From: Flavobacteriaceae bacterium
GTDB lineage: Bacteria; Bacteroidota; Bacteroidia; Flavobacteriales; Flavobacteriaceae
Assembly: GCA_014238425.1 (NCBI GenBank)
Contig: JABABD010000026.1
Coordinates: 1-64,000 of the forward strand
Length of the DNA: 64,000 nt
Reading direction: 5' to 3'
A program made the translations under genes and the position numbers. How positions within the stretch are numbered: position 1 is the first letter of the stretch; each line of letters begins with the position of its first letter. The notes beneath the pieces were generated by a model, which was given only the letters and a program-made list of their open reading frames with translations, did not search any database and had not been told where the DNA came from. Shown here piece after piece: positions 62,901 to 64,000 of the stretch.

Positions 62901-63107
62901 AGGAATATAGAATTGGCATATGTCATTCCAACAGAATTCCTTACAAAAACACCATTTACAAACATTAAGATATATGGGCAGGGAGAAAATTTACTAACAT
63001 TTTCAAAGTACAGAGGAAACGATCCGGAATCTAATTTTAGAACGATTGATAGAGGAGAATATCCTACGTCTAGAATTGTGTCATTTGGAACAGTAATTAA
63101 CTTTTAA
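59976..63107 (+). CDS. SusC/RagA-type TonB-dependent outer-membrane receptor
   Basis: The 1043-residue protein has a signal peptide (cut near SIELCFAQ, residue 22) and a carboxypeptidase-regulatory-like domain (about 25-97: ITGTVTQAVDGMPLAGVNVIVKGTSRG, DFDGNYTI). Next is a SusC-specific TonB-box region (LDEVVVVAYG), a plug (about 120-235, ending SLYGNRGSNGVILITTKKG) and a large beta-barrel with a typical C-terminal end (FGTVINF). It pairs with a SusD lipoprotein to import glycans, peptides or other large ligands through the outer membrane. No enzyme for a specific polysaccharide is seen in the window, so the ligand is open. Confidence 0.97.
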   Translation: MKVKNYGLVLVLFFLSIELCFAQERAITGTVTQAVDGMPLAGVNVIVKGTSRGVQTDFDGNYTIRASNGEVLVLSYVGLKTIELLVSSSNTMDTTMEDDISDLDEVVVVAYGQSTLKTNAASVTTLKAEKIENRANTAVLQSLQGQVAGVNVGTGSGQPGGDSSIIIRGVGSVNSEIEPLYLIDGVPTNRDNFRTINPNDIETFTVLKDASATSLYGNRGSNGVILITTKKGRFNEGLKFQYSNSFGFSELQPQNIELLNSTQILNWQRDNGGGDGFGLSDAQIAALAGQSNTDWYDVFFRRASTVNHNLSATSGGEKTRNFTSIQYTEQEGTVSNTDFKRMSVRNNFNGKSSNDKFKYNLNVALSFARTNEQDGTGSNSTFFNPYRASIYGLPYLSPFNADGSQTIDGGVIPGVPGTFTGSNIKNFVYVLLNSIALNTDEEEDVRIVGSFDTKWAFTDNLTAGIALGVDYRSERRTEILHPASILGPFQSEQGNQAAFGGIWESTNTRDVRTTTLTSLTYENVFEEKHNLEVSAFLEYNRDFIDISDFDQDGLDERFLGSGNAFIAANTQELINGNLVNPYLPTLNIGSFTTGLFSYFSKLGYTYDNKYGFQASIRRDASFRFSKDNRWGTFWSVAGRWNINEESFMDDSAINLLKLRASYGTVGNQLVGSATIGGLVLPTNYRGLNVSVPEIISGAGYNSTVSLIPNAANLGNPDLRWETTKATNLGLDFGVWNSRLLGSIDVYKRVTEDLFFNRNVSLINPGTTIDANVGELENKGVELKLDYSLLNKGDWKIAIGATGSYNKNEITKLAAETNGLIDNGGLTVLAEGQPFGAYYLSRFAGVNPSNGEALFLDINGNITENLIPANRVFLDKSSQPTWQGGFYTDINFKGFQLSTQWSYVADLYRVNLDFAELENIGVGTVGDGQNRTPSILNAWQAPGDVTDIPRVGSTHSSFALAVNSDKYLEDASFLRLRNIELAYVIPTEFLTKTPFTNIKIYGQGENLLTFSKYRGNDPESNFRTIDRGEYPTSRIVSFGTVINF

Positions 63108-63117
63108 AAATAGATAA

Positions 63118-64000
63118 ATGAAGACTATATTTTATAAAAACCAATTGAAATTCGCTGCGTTAATAACCTTATTCTTTTTTAGTTGTCAAGATGCCATTGA
63201 CATACAGCAGGATGGATTTTTAGGACCAGATAATGCTTATAATACGGTCGACGATTTACAATCAGGATTAAATGGCGTTTATGCACGTTATCTCCCTGAT
63301 AGTGGTGGGAATGGAACTGGCGGAGAGATTTATCATAGCTCTGTATTTACTGACGAGATCAAAGCAGGAGTGGCTAGTAATGGGCAAGGAAGCACTTTAT
63401 ATGATTTTATCATAGACAATACTAATACTGGAAGTGCATCCTTTATTATTTGGCAAGATAATTACCGTATGCTCGCAAGAGCAAATCGCGTTTTAGATGC
63501 ATTTGATAATGTTGCAATTTCTGCAAGTGATTTGGTACGAGCTAATCATATAAAAGGACAGTTATTCGCATTGAGGGCATTGGGGCACTTAAAGCTCTTG
63601 GAATATTTTTCTCCAGATTATAATGATCCTAATGGTTTAGGTGTTATTAATTTAGACTTTGTAAACGATGTAAATGATCAATTGCCAAGAAATACTTTTA
63701 GTGAAACTGCGGCATTGATAAAATCTGATCTAGACCAAGCTAACGGATTGTTAGATCCTTCAGAAATGTCTAATATATTCATCAACCCTGATGTTGTTAA
63801 GGCTTTGAGAACGAGATTAGCATTGATTGAAGGCGATTACAGTACAGCTCTACAATATGCTTCCGAATTAGTAAGTAGCTACCCTCTTGCTAATCAACAG
63901 CAATACTTAAACATGTATCAGGATACCGATGATACTGAATTGATTTTTAAATTATCAAGAGTTTCAGGAGATAACGATGTAGCACTACTTTACTATTTTA
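63118..64000 (+). CDS. SusD/RagB-type outer-membrane lipoprotein (3' end outside window)
   Basis: About 294 residues are visible. The start MKTIFYKNQLKFAALITLFF and lipobox-like FFSCQDAID (Cys22) show a lipoprotein. Next come the SusD N-terminal phrases DDLQSGLNGVYARYLPD, IIWQDNYRMLARANRVLDAF and HIKGQLFALRALGHLKLLEYFSP, i.e. the TPR-based ligand-binding fold. It begins 10 nt after susC and forms the lid of the SusCD complex. The gene runs on past position 64000. Confidence 0.92.
   Translation, partial: MKTIFYKNQLKFAALITLFFFSCQDAIDIQQDGFLGPDNAYNTVDDLQSGLNGVYARYLPDSGGNGTGGEIYHSSVFTDEIKAGVASNGQGSTLYDFIIDNTNTGSASFIIWQDNYRMLARANRVLDAFDNVAISASDLVRANHIKGQLFALRALGHLKLLEYFSPDYNDPNGLGVINLDFVNDVNDQLPRNTFSETAALIKSDLDQANGLLDPSEMSNIFINPDVVKALRTRLALIEGDYSTALQYASELVSSYPLANQQQYLNMYQDTDDTELIFKLSRVSGDNDVALLYYF

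Noticed and set aside
1..64000. Mobile element, prophage or CRISPR array; tRNA or rRNA genes
   Set aside because: I saw no transposase, integrase or phage gene, no regular direct-repeat array, and no cloverleaf T-loop sequence. Gene order and base composition look even throughout. A tRNA search program would settle this more firmly.

Overview
The window reads as chromosomal DNA from a member of the Bacteroidota, most likely a flavobacterium. The support is: AT-rich sequence; a SusC/SusD pair at the right end; GSCFA, DUF4230, DUF4136 and DUF5522 family proteins; fused 2-oxoacid dehydrogenase E1 alpha/beta; a long-form urocanase; lipoprotein signals; promoters fitting TAnnTTTG rather than the E. 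coli -10 box; and starts without obvious Shine-Dalgarno sequences. I saw no rRNA, tRNA, CRISPR array, integrase, transposase or phage gene.

Layout. 1-4.5 kb (- strand): a Tat-signal TldD/PmbA-like protein, cut by the window edge, then a sulfite-oxidation operon (sulfite oxidase, membrane cytochrome c, rhodanese lipoprotein) that ends in a sterol-desaturase-like membrane hydroxylase. 4.7-8.9 kb (+): Na+/amino-acid symporter, era, der, unknown protein. 8.9-12.1 kb (-): M23 peptidase, MerR regulator, LemA and two TPM-domain proteins. 12.2-17.2 kb (+): alaS, GSCFA protein, DUF4230 protein, TetR regulator. 17.3-30.5 kb (+): a nearly complete aerobic phenylacetyl-CoA (paa) operon in the order paaE-A-B-C-D, VOC protein, paaG, PLP enzyme, paaH-I-J, SDR, paaZ, paaF, paaY. 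30.5-35 kb: E2, branched-chain-type aminotransferase and fused E1 of a 2-oxoacid dehydrogenase complex. 35-40.8 kb: membrane LytTR regulator, membrane protein, alcohol dehydrogenase, lipoprotein, nitrilase, amidohydrolase. 40.8-47.7 kb (mostly -): PLP decarboxylase, M20 peptidase, bestrophin (+), DUF4136, hutU, DUF5522. 47.8-51.2 kb (+): HExxH protein, ACC-deaminase-like enzyme, glucosaminidase-LysM lipoprotein, hemL. 51.2-53.7 kb (-): two Spy-like secreted proteins and a large unknown. 53.9-57.6 kb (+): a short peptide and five membrane proteins. 57.6-57.75 kb: a possible small RNA. 57.9-64 kb: membrane AraC regulator, then SusC and a partial SusD.

The most interesting point is how the paa block is wired. 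A perfect 20-bp palindrome sits just downstream of a promoter-like box in front of paaE, and a degraded copy sits in front of the E2 gene. The TetR protein encoded immediately upstream is the obvious candidate to bind both. The second unit encodes an aminotransferase between E2 and E1, and no phenylacetate-CoA ligase (PaaK) is present in the window. Together this suggests, as inference, a route phenylalanine -> phenylpyruvate -> phenylacetyl-CoA by transamination and oxidative decarboxylation, feeding the ring-epoxidation pathway without free phenylacetate.

Other unusual points: PaaZ carries an extra DinB/DUF1569-like domain of about 150 residues; four copies of a short palindromic repeat lie inside the paa operon, one of them in frame within paaH; an SDR in the operon lacks the YxxxK motif; and an unannotated 53-residue membrane peptide gene precedes a membrane-protein cluster.
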